A DNA stretch of 64,000 nucleotides from CAVVFX01 sp963747535 (GCA_963747535.1 CAVVFX010000006.1:558001-622000), one strand, 5' to 3'; shown: positions 9,363 to 19,135, counted from the stretch's first letter. Notes: generated by a model from the letters alone, not told the origin. Made by a program: numbers and translations.

Positions 9363-10439
9363 ATGGCGCAGCCCAACCGCACTGCACTCGTCTGGTGCAG
9401 CGCCGGCAGTCCCTCTGGAGGTATGGAGCGGATTGCCATCAGTATCGCCAACGGACTCGTGGGCCGCGGTTGGCGAGTGGTGCTCGCCGGCCCGTTCGGC
9501 GGCGTTCGCGCATTGTTCGACTTGATCCGGCCGGAAGTAGTTTTCATCGATCATCAGCCCGATAAAACCGCGCTCGGGGTGTATCGCACCATGCGGTTTC
9601 TTCGGGCTCTGATGCGGCAGGAGCGCGTCGACGTGATCTCGGCCCACGGATCGCTCTTTCCTCTCCTCTTCACACGCTCTCCGGTAGTGTGGACCGAGCA
9701 CGACGTGCGCTATGGAGGCTCCATGCTACGGGGCTTCCGCGGGATGGCCTGGCGGTGGATCCGGCGGCGCGTGCGGCGTGGGCACTGGCATGCGATCACC
9801 GTATCCCACCATGTTTCTCATCGCCTTCGGGAAAACCTGAAGATCCAGGAAACACCCCGCGTCATCTACAACGGACTGCCCCACGCAGAGGCGCTGCGGG
9901 CTTTACCTCCGCCCCTCATGACTCCGCCGTTCCGCATCGGATTCATCGGACGGCTAACGCCCGTGAAGCGGCCTGGCGAGGCTTTTGAATTGAGCGCCAT
10001 TCTCAACCGCATGGGCGTGCCCCATGAATGGAATATTTTCGGTGACGGCGAGTTGCTGCCCGAGATCGAGTCGATGGCCGCGCTTCCAACCGGACATTCG
10101 GTGCGAGTTCGAGGGTTGGCGAAAAATCCGCAAGACGCCTTTTCGCAGATCGACCTGCTGGTCTTTCTGTCGCGCGGAGAGCAGGAAGGCCTCGGCATGG
10201 TGCTGCTTGAAGCCATGGCGGCCAACCGCCCGATTGTGGCGTGGGACACAGGGTGCATCAGCGAGGTTCTCGCGAACCGCGGCATACTTGTGGCCACTCC
10301 GTTTGATTTGCCTCGTTTCGCGCGGGAGATCGCAAAGGCGTTGCGCGGCGCCGGCGGCGCTCCCCCAATCGATAACCGCTGGGAAGAGGCCCGGATGATC
10401 AGAGAATACGACGAGGCGCTCACGGAGGCGCTGCGGTGA
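9363..10439 (+). CDS. Glycosyltransferase, GT4 family
   Basis: The open frame extends further upstream only because it runs through the flippase remnant. The true start is ATG 9363, eight bases after GGAGG. The 358-residue protein has the GT-B layout: an N-terminal acceptor part (SGGMERIAISIANGLVGRGW, AHGSLFPLLFTRSPVVWTEHD) and a C-terminal donor part (IGFIGRLTPVKRPGEAFEL, GDGELLPEIE, VRVRGLAKNP, FLSRGEQEGLGMVLLEAMAANRPIVA). The last stretch holds the conserved E-x7-E of GT4 retaining enzymes. It should add a sugar to the lipid-linked repeat unit. It overlaps the next gene by four bases (GTGA). Confidence 0.9.
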   Translation: MAQPNRTALVWCSAGSPSGGMERIAISIANGLVGRGWRVVLAGPFGGVRALFDLIRPEVVFIDHQPDKTALGVYRTMRFLRALMRQERVDVISAHGSLFPLLFTRSPVVWTEHDVRYGGSMLRGFRGMAWRWIRRRVRRGHWHAITVSHHVSHRLRENLKIQETPRVIYNGLPHAEALRALPPPLMTPPFRIGFIGRLTPVKRPGEAFELSAILNRMGVPHEWNIFGDGELLPEIESMAALPTGHSVRVRGLAKNPQDAFSQIDLLVFLSRGEQEGLGMVLLEAMAANRPIVAWDTGCISEVLANRGILVATPFDLPRFAREIAKALRGAGGAPPIDNRWEEARMIREYDEALTEALR

Positions 10440-11800
10440 CCGGAGCACCCGCTGCCGTTCGAAAGCCGATTTATCGTTTGCGCCTTCGCCAGCCGTGGTA
10501 TATGCTCCAGCAGCATTTGCCGTGGTACGTGCGCTTTCTGCTGGCGTACCTGGCCGCGATCACGATTATCGGCAAAGGCCCGACTTATCTCGGCGTACCC
10601 CCGCTGTATTGGGGCGAAGCGACGATGGGCGTAGGCCTGTTGTTCATTGCGCCGTGGATCCGCCGCACCGACTTCCTCCGGGAGACTCGCGTACTGACCG
10701 TCGCTATTCTGATTTTCCTGGGGATGGGAGGGGTATGGCTGGTGTTCTCGTTTCCAGTCTGGGGCATGGACGCGGCACGCGACTCGGCCATCTGCTATTA
10801 CGCTTTGTTCTATTTCGTGGGCCTCGGTCTGGCGGCGCGGGAAGGCATGGCGGACCGGGCCTGGTTTCTACTGCGGATCTTCTGGATCGTTTCGCTGTTC
10901 TGGAACACGGCTAACATGCTTTCCCATGAGGCGCTTTCCCAGTCCGGTCCCATTATTCCCGGGCGTGGAGTTCATCTGTTCTTCAATTCCGTCCACGAAG
11001 GCGGCCAGAATCTCGCGCTCGGCGCATGGGTCATTCTCTGCACCACAACTTTGAGCCGGCGCCCGCGATTGCGTCTGGCGCTCGGATTGGTCGCTTTTCT
11101 TGGCCTGGCTGCATTCACTGCGTCTCAAGGGCGGGGAATGCGCATCGGAATGGCTGCGGGTGTGGGGGGGGCGATGCTGCTGAGCCTGTCGCCCCACGGA
11201 ATGCCGCACTTCAACACTCGCTTGTGGAAAGTCACCATGGTCGGCTTGCCGTTGGCTGCAATGGTGCTCATTATGTTCCCAGAACGGGCACTCAAGCTCG
11301 CACACTTCGACCGTTTCGCGCAAGCCGAACGGGCGGAGGGAACAGCGGGTTGGCGGCTGGTGTGGTGGGAAAACATCTATGACAAAGTCATACACACTGA
11401 CCCGGCGTTCGGTTTGGGTTTCGGCGAGAGCCTGCACGTATACCAACCGCTGCTGGCCGATCTCGATGAAGAATTCATGGTGCGGTCGCCGCACAATTTC
11501 AACGTGACGATTTTTGCGCGGCTGGGGATCGTTGGACTGCTGGTCTGGGGCACGATTTTTTTCCTAGGTACGGGAACGCTATTCCGGCGCATCTGGCGGG
11601 GTTCCATCCGGGGCCAGCCTTATTCGCCCGAGCGCCGGGACGAACTGACGTTCTGGCTGGTCATGCTGGTGGCGACGGTAGTCAACAGTTCATTTGGCGT
11701 TTTGATGGAGGGTCCCGTATTAGGCATCTGGTTCTGGTTTGCCTTAGGGTTTGCCTTGGCGAGGAGCTGCAGCATAGGTTGTCTAAATTTTAAATTATGA
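10436..11800 (+). CDS. O-antigen polymerase/ligase-like membrane protein (Wzy-like)
   Basis: The 454-residue GTG-initiated protein overlaps the preceding GT stop as GTGA. It is very hydrophobic, with about ten or more membrane segments. A large periplasmic loop in the second half carries WRLVWWENIYDKVIHTDPAFGLGFGES, then VRSPHNFNVTIFARLGIVGLL, the arrangement typical of the Wzy_C/O-antigen ligase superfamily. Family members polymerise or transfer undecaprenyl-linked oligosaccharide in the periplasm. Together with the Wzc-like protein and the flippase this indicates a Wzx/Wzy-dependent pathway. Polymerase versus ligase cannot be decided from sequence; the operon favours polymerase. Confidence 0.82.
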   Translation: MTGAPAAVRKPIYRLRLRQPWYMLQQHLPWYVRFLLAYLAAITIIGKGPTYLGVPPLYWGEATMGVGLLFIAPWIRRTDFLRETRVLTVAILIFLGMGGVWLVFSFPVWGMDAARDSAICYYALFYFVGLGLAAREGMADRAWFLLRIFWIVSLFWNTANMLSHEALSQSGPIIPGRGVHLFFNSVHEGGQNLALGAWVILCTTTLSRRPRLRLALGLVAFLGLAAFTASQGRGMRIGMAAGVGGAMLLSLSPHGMPHFNTRLWKVTMVGLPLAAMVLIMFPERALKLAHFDRFAQAERAEGTAGWRLVWWENIYDKVIHTDPAFGLGFGESLHVYQPLLADLDEEFMVRSPHNFNVTIFARLGIVGLLVWGTIFFLGTGTLFRRIWRGSIRGQPYSPERRDELTFWLVMLVATVVNSSFGVLMEGPVLGIWFWFALGFALARSCSIGCLNFKL

Positions 11801-12735
11801 ATGCAACTGGAGTTTCCGTGGTAATGGCCGTGTACAACGGCGAGCGCTTCCTATGCGAGGCGGTGGAAAGCATTCTCAACCAAACCGTTCGCGAACTCGA
11901 ACTGATCGCCGTTGACGATGGTTCCACTGATTCGTCGCTAGACATTCTCGCCGAATATGCGCGAACGGATTCGCGGGTCGTGGTTGTCCCGCGGCCTCAC
12001 GCCGGAGTTGCCGCGACGGTCAACGCGGGTGTCGAGAGAGCCCGATACGGTCTGATCGCCCGCCTTGACGCGGACGATCGCATGCTGCCCAATCGCCTCG
12101 AACGCCAACTCGAATTCATGGCGACCCGCCCCGAACTTGCCGTGGCCGCGAGCGGCTGCTTCTTTATGGACGCCGCAGGGAGACGGATCGGACAGTCCTC
12201 GTGTGTCGTGGATGTGGAAAGAGGAAAGCGCGAGCGGAATCTGGCGCTCTTTCTGGACATCGCGCAGTCCTCAGTGCTGATGCGGAAATCGGCGTTTTGT
12301 AAAGTGGGCGGATACCGCGAGGACTTGAGCTACTACGGGGAAGACCGCGATCTTTGGGGGCGATTCGTCACGAGCGGCTTCTCCATTGAATGCCAGCAGG
12401 AATATCTGACGGAGTACCGGCTGCACGGCGGCTCCATAACCCTGAACCGCGCAGCCCAGCAGGACGAGATCTGTGGCTGGCTGAACGGAAACGTGCTGAG
12501 GCGTCTGGACGGCCGCCCGGAACTCAGCCGCGAAGAATATCGCGCGTGGAGAAAACAGCGTCCAGTTGTCGCGAAGGTCCGACACCAACTCGGCGTCCGG
12601 TCGTTCCGTAGTTTTATCAAGGCGACGCGGTTTTATGGGGAACGAAAATACCTACATTGTGCGATCTCACTCGCCGCAGCGGTGGCCCTCGACCCGGTGC
12701 GGATCACCAAACGTATTCAGTCGCGACTGGCCTGA
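11797..12735 (+). CDS. Glycosyltransferase, GT2 family
   Basis: The 312-residue protein starts at an ATGA overlap with the polymerase stop. It has a classic GT-A fold opening (VSVVMAVYNGERFLCEAVESILNQTVRELELIAVDDGSTD). LIARLDADDRMLPNRLERQLEFM follows, with the DxD metal site (DAD) that binds the nucleotide sugar. GGYREDLSYYGEDRDLWGRF contains the catalytic ED-type acidic residues. The C-terminal part is basic. It probably adds one sugar of the repeat unit at the cytoplasmic membrane face. Donor specificity cannot be read from sequence. Confidence 0.9.
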   Translation: MNATGVSVVMAVYNGERFLCEAVESILNQTVRELELIAVDDGSTDSSLDILAEYARTDSRVVVVPRPHAGVAATVNAGVERARYGLIARLDADDRMLPNRLERQLEFMATRPELAVAASGCFFMDAAGRRIGQSSCVVDVERGKRERNLALFLDIAQSSVLMRKSAFCKVGGYREDLSYYGEDRDLWGRFVTSGFSIECQQEYLTEYRLHGGSITLNRAAQQDEICGWLNGNVLRRLDGRPELSREEYRAWRKQRPVVAKVRHQLGVRSFRSFIKATRFYGERKYLHCAISLAAAVALDPVRITKRIQSRLA

Positions 12736-12751
12736 ATTTGATGGGAGGACC

Positions 12752-13630
12752 ATGGAGTTACGAAACGTTCTGAATCCCGCGTACTTATACCGGCCTTCGC
12801 AGATTGTGCGGCGCCTGTCGTATAAGCCGTCGAGTGAAGCCGTGTTGAAACTGCCCTGGAACTGCTCGATAACAGCCTGTTCGGCAGACAATATCGGGCG
12901 CGCAATCGCTGCCCAGGGCCTGTACGATCTGCCGGTAACGGAAGCGCTCATCAGGCTCTCCGAACCGGGCGAAACGGCGCTGGACGTGGGGGCGAATATC
13001 GGCTATATGAGCTTGGTTTTGGCGCTATCGGTAGGAGCTGGGGGGCGGGTAATCGGGTTTGAGCCCAACCCGGATGTAATGCTGCTCCTTCGGCGAAATG
13101 TCAGTGATTGGAGTTCTCTGCCGATTGCGCGGATTGAGATCAAGCCCATCGCGCTATCAGACCGAAATGGCGAAGCTCGCCTCGGCTTTCGCGCGGACTA
13201 CGCCGAGAACTCGGGAATCGCGAGCCTGGAAATCGAGAACGGCGGTATTCCGGTAGAGGTATTTCGGCTGGATTCTTTGGATATCGCGCACGCCGGCGTC
13301 GTGAAGGTTGATGTGGAGGGCCATGAAACCGCGGTATTCAGGGGAGCACGCGACCTACTTGCCCGAAAGGCAATCCGCGACATCGTTTTTGAAGAGTATG
13401 AGCCTTATCCGGCTCGCTCCCATAATGTCCTTCTGGAGCACGGGTATCGCATTTTCCGTTTGAAAGGGACGGCCTGGCGACCGCTTCTATCTCCAGCGGA
13501 AATGGAAACCAATCGCCAGGCGAACGTGCCGATTAACTACATCGCATCAGCGGAGCCCTCGCGTGTGGAGAAGCGATTCCGCCACCGGGGTTGGCACGCG
13601 TTGTCCGGCAGGTTGGGGCTTAACAAGTAA
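12752..13630 (+). CDS. FkbM family methyltransferase
   Basis: ATG 12752 follows GGGAGG closely and gives 292 residues; longer in-frame starts lie inside the preceding gene and are rejected. The SAM-binding motif is TALDVGANIGYMSLVLAL, followed by VIGFEPNPDVMLLLRRNV. The FkbM signatures VVKVDVEGHETAVFRGA and DIVFEEYEPYPA are present. Family members O-methylate sugars or other small groups in natural-product and polysaccharide pathways, so this one probably caps or decorates the polymer. A second FkbM gene lies on the opposite strand at 18339. Confidence 0.88.
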   Translation: MELRNVLNPAYLYRPSQIVRRLSYKPSSEAVLKLPWNCSITACSADNIGRAIAAQGLYDLPVTEALIRLSEPGETALDVGANIGYMSLVLALSVGAGGRVIGFEPNPDVMLLLRRNVSDWSSLPIARIEIKPIALSDRNGEARLGFRADYAENSGIASLEIENGGIPVEVFRLDSLDIAHAGVVKVDVEGHETAVFRGARDLLARKAIRDIVFEEYEPYPARSHNVLLEHGYRIFRLKGTAWRPLLSPAEMETNRQANVPINYIASAEPSRVEKRFRHRGWHALSGRLGLNK

Positions 13631-13832
13631 TGCAACGCGAGGCCGCGAGCCCGCTGAAAATTGGGCTGCTGTGGACACCGGGCAGGTCCGGATCAATGGC
13701 GGTAAGACAGTCCGTGAGCCGAGTTCCCTTTTGAAGGGTCGGTACAGGTCTTCGATGGCCGGCCGTTCTTCCCGGCTCTGGAGTTGGTTTCACTACTCAC
13801 ACCATCCCGAAGAGGTAAATGCCGGGGATTAG
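13630..13832 (+). pseudogene. Possible internally deleted remnant of an operon gene
   Basis: An ATG at 13630 overlaps the stop of the FkbM gene (TAATG), the arrangement of a coupled gene. It opens with MQREAASPLKIGLLWTPG. KIGLLW is a plausible first beta strand of a glycosyltransferase or polysaccharide pyruvyl transferase. The frame closes after 34 codons. Another frame then reads a basic and aromatic stretch ending at 13832 (LWSWFHYSHHPEEVNAGD). I infer a gene start and perhaps a gene end brought together by deletion. The stretch is too short to name the family, and it could be non-coding spacer. Confidence 0.3.
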
Positions 13833-13841
13833 GGTAAGCGT

Positions 13842-15470
13842 ATGCGTCGGTTTCCATTGAAGTGTGTGCCGCTAGCGTATCTCCCGCGAGGCAATGACTT
13901 GTTTCTGTTCATAGCGTTGTTGGCGTTCGTCAGTTTGCTGTCGAGTTTTCAATCGCGCACTCGTTTGCCGGCGGCTCGAGCTGTGGTGCTAAGCACCAGT
14001 TTCGTGGAATCCGACCCGTCCGGAACTTGCACCAACAACGCGATGACTGTCAATACCACCACCGGCACGACAATGAGCTGTTCAAGCGGCGCGTGGGTGA
14101 AAACTGGCGGGGGCTACGGGGTCGATTCCGTGGCTGCGCTGCCACAAACCTGTGATCCGTCCCAAAGTCCGAACATTGTCTTCCTCGCGGCACATCCGTA
14201 TGGGGTATACGGATGCTTTGCAGTGAATAACTGGGTCGCGGTAGGACCACAGGTTATATCGGCGGATAACTTCAATTCTTTACAGGCGGCCGTTGCCGCC
14301 GGAGGCGCTGACTCCGAGATCGTGTTGCCTCCCGGATACGTGACTACACTGAATTCTATTTTGTTCATCGGCCAGCAAAACGTCACTTTGCGCTGCTTGC
14401 CGGGATCGATGATCATCAAAGGGTTTAATGGCGAAGCCATCCTGATGAGCGGCAGGAATCTGGTGATGGACAGCTGTACGCTCGATGGCGCAAACATGTC
14501 CTATTCCGGAGAGGGCCTCATTATTTCGGCCGCTAACGGAACCGTGGTCAGGAATTCGACCATACAAAGCACAGCAGGAACAGCCATTGATATTTCCTGG
14601 GCTTCGGGCGTTTCGGTGGTCTGCAATACGATAAAGGGAAACTTGGGCAGCGGGATTTTCGCGCAGGATTTTATTGACGGCCTGGAGATTGGCAATAATC
14701 TGGTAGATACTTCGTCGGTGGTTAATCCGGATGGAATCGACACGATCGCTGTCCACACTTTCGGCGCGGGCGCGACCGCGATGAACGTGAATATTCACGA
14801 CAACACGATTCTCCACAAAGGAAATGACTATGCGATCGAGGTCGGGTCTTTCGGCCAGAGTTCGATGCCGCCGGTGGGTGTGCTCGTTAACAACAACACG
14901 ATGACGCTCGAAATTCCGTCAGCAGGTGGTATTTCTCTTTCCACCTGCAGCGGAGGCCAGGTGAACACCAATACTATTGACGCGGCGGGAAATATGATCA
15001 ACATCGATGCGATCGAACTCGTTGTCGTCAACAATATTACGGCTTCGGGAAATACCATCAAGAACACCGTCCCCGGTAGTCTCTACACGGTGTCGATAAA
15101 TGGATCGTCGAACAATAGTTTCACTAACAACACAATCGAAGGTGGCATTTACGTTGGGACTACCCTCATGTCCGCGCTTAATGTCAACCAGAACACGATT
15201 CAGGGTAATGCGATTACGGTTCCGTCCAGCGCTGATCTCTCCAAGGGCATCGTGTGGTTTCAATGCAACGCACCCGGCTGCTCGGTGAGCAATAACACGA
15301 TCACTAACAATGTCATGACGGGCAACAACACAGGTCCGGGAATCAACTTCGAGAATGATTATGGCAATCAGGGTGGAGTTGTAGACTCAAACAACGCCGC
15401 CGGAAATCAGATCACGGGTGCCATTCTGAACATCAGTATCGGCCCGGGCGTGACCCGGGTGAATGAGTGA
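13842..15470 (+). CDS. Right-handed parallel beta-helix protein, exported
   Basis: The 542-residue protein has an N-terminal hydrophobic segment (NDLFLFIALLAFVSLLSSF) that acts as signal or anchor. A small cysteine-containing module follows (GTCTNNAMTVNTTTG, then CSSGAWVKTGG). From about residue 150 there are repeated short strands rich in Asn and Gly (NVTLRC, NGTVVRNSTI, SNNSFTNNTI, CSVSNNTITNN), typical of pectate-lyase-like beta-helices (PbH1 repeats). Such proteins in polysaccharide operons are often lyases, epimerases or surface-binding proteins. No catalytic residues can be assigned. A second beta-helix protein at 16477 is encoded on the other strand. Confidence 0.8.
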   Translation: MRRFPLKCVPLAYLPRGNDLFLFIALLAFVSLLSSFQSRTRLPAARAVVLSTSFVESDPSGTCTNNAMTVNTTTGTTMSCSSGAWVKTGGGYGVDSVAALPQTCDPSQSPNIVFLAAHPYGVYGCFAVNNWVAVGPQVISADNFNSLQAAVAAGGADSEIVLPPGYVTTLNSILFIGQQNVTLRCLPGSMIIKGFNGEAILMSGRNLVMDSCTLDGANMSYSGEGLIISAANGTVVRNSTIQSTAGTAIDISWASGVSVVCNTIKGNLGSGIFAQDFIDGLEIGNNLVDTSSVVNPDGIDTIAVHTFGAGATAMNVNIHDNTILHKGNDYAIEVGSFGQSSMPPVGVLVNNNTMTLEIPSAGGISLSTCSGGQVNTNTIDAAGNMINIDAIELVVVNNITASGNTIKNTVPGSLYTVSINGSSNNSFTNNTIEGGIYVGTTLMSALNVNQNTIQGNAITVPSSADLSKGIVWFQCNAPGCSVSNNTITNNVMTGNNTGPGINFENDYGNQGGVVDSNNAAGNQITGAILNISIGPGVTRVNE

Positions 15471-15576
15471 CCGGCCGTCAATCGCGGAGTTCGTGGCGCC
15501 TGAAGGCCACAGTTTAGTGGGCCGATCGCTTATCAAGGCCGCCTTGATGACCGTCTAATGCGAGCACTTAAAGACC

Positions 15577-16464
15577 ATGGACACAATGAATCGCGAAATC
15601 TGCGCCGCGTTCGTTACCTACCATCCTGGCGCGGACATCGAAATGGCCCTTGAGGGGCTCCGTCCTCAAGTTGGAGGGCTTGTCGTGGTCGACAATTGTT
15701 CTTCCGCCTACGAAGTGGAACATCTGCGTCGCCTTGCTGCCAGACTCGATTTCTGTTTGATCGAAAATCCGGATAACTATGGCGTGGCAACTGCTCTGAA
15801 TCAATCGATCAAATGGGCTAATGCCCAGACTGAATACAAGCTGATTCTGTTTTTCGATCAGGATAGCTTTGTCGCCGATAACTTCGTCTCAAATATGCTT
15901 GCCGAGTATCGCAAATATATTAACGATCGAGCTTTCCTGGTTACTCCGCGGATCGTCCACCGGCGTCTCGACAAGTCCTTTCCCCCTCTCACCTTCGGGC
16001 GAAAATACCTGGTCGCTCAGACCTCGGGAAGTCTGATGCCTTTGTCCATCTTCGCCGAGTACGGCCTATACCGGGACGACCTTTTCATCGATTTTGTGGA
16101 CTACGAATTCTGCCTCCGTGTCGCGCGGTATGGCTGGCGTCTGGTTTATTGCCCGGCCGCGGTCCTCTATCACGAGCCGGGTAACGAAACCCCGCGATCC
16201 TTCTTCAAATTCCTCAAGGTAACACCAAGCAACGCCAGCCCGTTGCGCAAATACTATTCGATGCGCAACGGGCTTTGGCTGGTGGGAAGATATGCTTTAA
16301 GCCAGCCCCGGTGGGCGGCATATACGCTTAGCAGAATTGTCATCGAGAGCGTGAAGACGATCTTGTTCGAGGATAGTCGACGAAGAAAGATCCGGATGTG
16401 GACTCTCGCGATCCGGGACTTGCTCTGGGGAAGACGCGGCAAGTTACCGGCACAATCTGCCTAG
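15577..16464 (+). CDS. Glycosyltransferase, GT2 family, rhamnosyltransferase-like
   Basis: The 295-residue protein has ICAAFVTYHPGADIEMALEGLRPQVGGLVVVDNCSS at its start, LIENPDNYGVATALNQSIKWA, and LILFFDQDSFV with the DxD site. It then has DDLFIDFVDYEFCLRVARYGWRLVYCP. This pattern matches bacterial rhamnosyltransferases (RfbF/WbbL-like), which use dTDP-L-rhamnose; that specificity is inferred. A second ATG nine bases in is an equally good start. It is the last gene of the plus-strand operon and converges with the beta-helix gene at 16477, with only 12 bases between the two stops. Confidence 0.87.
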   Translation: MDTMNREICAAFVTYHPGADIEMALEGLRPQVGGLVVVDNCSSAYEVEHLRRLAARLDFCLIENPDNYGVATALNQSIKWANAQTEYKLILFFDQDSFVADNFVSNMLAEYRKYINDRAFLVTPRIVHRRLDKSFPPLTFGRKYLVAQTSGSLMPLSIFAEYGLYRDDLFIDFVDYEFCLRVARYGWRLVYCPAAVLYHEPGNETPRSFFKFLKVTPSNASPLRKYYSMRNGLWLVGRYALSQPRWAAYTLSRIVIESVKTILFEDSRRRKIRMWTLAIRDLLWGRRGKLPAQSA

Positions 16465-16476
16465 ACCCGCGCGTTC

Positions 16477-17928
16477 TTACATTATAGGAGGCATCACTGA
16501 GTCGGCCGTCCCATGCAATTCCCGGCCTGTTTGTTGTTGCACACCGGAGAACGACAGGAAGGCTGGTCCCCACAGGAAATGAATTCCAGTCGGGTCGGAC
16601 ATGTGATAACTGTTGTAATCAAAGTTGTTGTTGGCGGAACTCGCCGCCATATTCGGCCAATCCCAATCGGCTTCCTCGCCCGATGCTCCCTGGCCAAGCC
16701 CGCGGAACGTCACGGTATTGTTAGTCACCGAGTTATTTATGGTGAGGAGCGCGCCAAACTGACAACTTCCGCGGTTCTGCTGGATCATCGTAATGCCATT
16801 ACCGTTGAGGACTGGAACGTCGACCGTGTTTTGAGAGACCTGCACGTTCTGCGAATTCTGAATGAGTATCTGGGCACCCCAGAGCCAACTATTTTCCGGC
16901 TGTGAATTCGAGCCCACGCTATTGTTTTGAATTGTGGCTGTCGAGCTGATTTCATACTGTATACCGGCACCCACGTTATACATGATAACGTTGTCTTGAA
17001 GTAGGGTGCCCACGCTGCAGTTATCGTTCCAGATGCCAGCTCCGACGTTGTCATGGACCGCGTTGCCCCGTACGATAAGATTGGTGGTCCCCGAGAACTT
17101 CATCCCTCCGGCTTCCCAACTCGGGTCAAAACCAGCATAGTTATTAAATGACACCGCATTTCCTTGCACAAGTATATTGTAGCTGACTGCCCCCACGCCT
17201 TTCTGGCCATTGTTGTGAACGTAGTTGAAAGTTGCTGAGGACCCCGTGCCCAGGGTTATCCCAGTACCATGATTCAATTTCACTTCGTTGTTCGTAACCG
17301 TCCAATTGCTTCCAGGATTTTGATCCCCGATAGCGCCAAACTGCGCCGGAATAGCGTACTTCTCGACGATAAAGCCGTTAACGGTGACATTGGTCGCCTG
17401 TCCCGAGAAGGCCGACCGGGTAACGCTGGTTTCGACGACGTGTCCCGCGGGATTGTCGGCAAAGTAGATAATGCGAGCTGAGTAATCGAAATACCAGGAT
17501 CCTGGACCGACCGCTGAAATGCTGCCCGCATGGAACAGCGGGACGCTATCGAAATATAAGTCTTCGGGATACATGCACTGGGGATGGGCGGAATCGCAAG
17601 TGCCATTTAGCTGGCCCTGTTGCGTTTGTCCGGTCACCATATACAAGTTGCCAGATCTGCCGAACGTGGTGAGCAGTTCTGCTCCACTCAAAATTGCCGC
17701 GCCGTTTCCCAGAAAAATATCTCCATTCAGGGGTTGAATATTTTGCAGCCGGTATGTCCCGGGTTGGAACGCGAACGTTGTGCCTGGCGGGTTGGCATTA
17801 ACGATTGCCTGAAGGTTTGCTCCGGGTGAGACTGCAACCTGACCTTGAGAGTTGGCTACCATCACGTTGAGAACGGCCAAGCCTATGAATACACTAGGAA
17901 TCCTGTACGATGAGTACTGAAACCGCAA
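16477..17928 (-). CDS. Secreted right-handed parallel beta-helix protein
   Basis: The 483-residue protein has a signal peptide (FIGLAVLNVMVANSQGQVAV). It then shows the usual entry to a pectin-lyase-like fold (PGANLQAIVNANPPGTTFAFQPGTYRL) and many Asn-rich coils: NVTVNGFIVEKY, NWTVTNNEVKLNHGTGI, NLIVRGNAVHDNVGAGIWND, ATIQNNSVGSNSQ. Four cysteines suggest a periplasmic or extracellular location. It may bind, cleave or epimerise the polysaccharide made by the neighbouring genes; no active-site residues could be assigned. It is the last minus-strand gene of the block, after the FkbM gene. Confidence 0.8.
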   Translation of the reverse strand: MRFQYSSYRIPSVFIGLAVLNVMVANSQGQVAVSPGANLQAIVNANPPGTTFAFQPGTYRLQNIQPLNGDIFLGNGAAILSGAELLTTFGRSGNLYMVTGQTQQGQLNGTCDSAHPQCMYPEDLYFDSVPLFHAGSISAVGPGSWYFDYSARIIYFADNPAGHVVETSVTRSAFSGQATNVTVNGFIVEKYAIPAQFGAIGDQNPGSNWTVTNNEVKLNHGTGITLGTGSSATFNYVHNNGQKGVGAVSYNILVQGNAVSFNNYAGFDPSWEAGGMKFSGTTNLIVRGNAVHDNVGAGIWNDNCSVGTLLQDNVIMYNVGAGIQYEISSTATIQNNSVGSNSQPENSWLWGAQILIQNSQNVQVSQNTVDVPVLNGNGITMIQQNRGSCQFGALLTINNSVTNNTVTFRGLGQGASGEEADWDWPNMAASSANNNFDYNSYHMSDPTGIHFLWGPAFLSFSGVQQQTGRELHGTADSVMPPIM

Positions 17929-18338
17929 GATGGGGTCCTTTCAGCCAGCGCTGCGAATTTTTGGCTAGCTCCAGATCCATTCTTACGATATGTACTCAAT
18001 TTCACAATACCTCGAAAGGTATATACCATTCTTATGGTAGTCCTGTGTGTCTCCTTCGTTTATACGAGCTTACCCACGATTTGACGAACCTGTCAGATTA
18101 AGAATGTCCACCGAAGCCAGTCCGGTTTCGATGACGCGTAGAACCTTTGCGGAAGCGCGGCGATATATCCGAGACGACGCAGTGGCATCCCTGTTCCGAC
18201 CGCGATTGGCGCCGGCTCCAGCAAACAATTGACCGCAAGCTTCGCCAGATCCTGAACGACGGAGTTAAGGTTAAGCGAGAAGACGCACGAAATACCTGAT
18301 TATGGCTTGTGCCAGCATTATTTACATCTAACTCTACA
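17929..18338. other. Intergenic, 410 bp
   Basis: This stretch separates the beta-helix gene from the FkbM gene and is more AT-rich than its surroundings. A plus-strand open stretch ending at TGA 18297-18299 encodes a basic, helical-looking tail (DWRRLQQTIDRKLRQILNDG). It has no start or recognisable domain, so it may be gene debris. A promoter for the beta-helix gene is probably here, but no clear -35/-10 pair was identified. Confidence 0.4.
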
Positions 18339-19079
18339 CTAGCTCCGACGAATATAGAACGTCGTTTCGCCTCGATGAGTTTTTGAGAAACCCCTCATCG
18401 CTGAGTCAACTGCCTGACTACATCCGGGTCTGTATCGATCATGCGATTCAATCATCAAGCAACCAACAGACCCAATCCAATCGCACGCCTCAAAAACCTC
18501 CTTTTCGGCGCCTTCGATGTCGACTTTAAGCAGGTCAACCGAACTGATTCCGGTCGCTCTCATTAGCGATTCCATGCTGATCGCGCGAACGGCCACACCG
18601 CTACCCTCGCGAGTCACAAATCCGGATTTCCCCGGACGCGACACACGCGGGTCCGGATCGTTGATGCTGATCTCTCCATCTCTACTCCATAGCGCCGCCT
18701 GAATCGGCGTGATCGCCGGATAGGGCCGAACGTTTCGAGCGAGTAAGGCGAAGTTAGAAGCCTCCGGTTCCACTGCAATGATCCGGGCCTCCGGGTATCT
18801 GTGCGCAAAGTATATAGACGCCATGCCAATGTTAGCTCCGACATCGACAACCGTCTTAGGAGCAAAGGGGAGATCAAAAGCATACTCTCCTTCGACTAGA
18901 ACGTGCTTATATACCGTGTCGTCAGTCGTGCGCAGCCTGATGTTTACTGGATATCGAATGCCCGGAGGCCGCACCGTTAGTTCGGTAGGTATTCCGAATA
19001 TACGGCGGCCCGATATCGCTAGCACGCCGAGGACTCCGAATTCACGATAATACTTTGTCAGGCCCTGTTTAACACTCAT
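18339..19079 (-). CDS. FkbM family methyltransferase (second copy)
   Basis: The 246-residue protein has the SAM motif KTVVDVGANIGMASIYFAHRYPEARIIAVEPEASNFALL and the FkbM signature VDLLKVDIEGAEKEVFEA, followed by CLMIESHD. It is shorter and clearly divergent from the FkbM protein at 12752, so the two are not a recent duplication. It lies 56 bases downstream of the intact flippase and is probably cotranscribed with it. The likely role is methylation of a sugar in the repeat unit; the target is unknown. Confidence 0.87.
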   Translation of the reverse strand: MSVKQGLTKYYREFGVLGVLAISGRRIFGIPTELTVRPPGIRYPVNIRLRTTDDTVYKHVLVEGEYAFDLPFAPKTVVDVGANIGMASIYFAHRYPEARIIAVEPEASNFALLARNVRPYPAITPIQAALWSRDGEISINDPDPRVSRPGKSGFVTREGSGVAVRAISMESLMRATGISSVDLLKVDIEGAEKEVFEACDWIGSVGCLMIESHDRYRPGCSQAVDSAMRGFSKTHRGETTFYIRRS

Positions 19080-19135
19080 AGCAATTCACAACTACGCCGT
19101 CGAAGGATCATCCGCTCAATCCCGCCCGCTATTTG

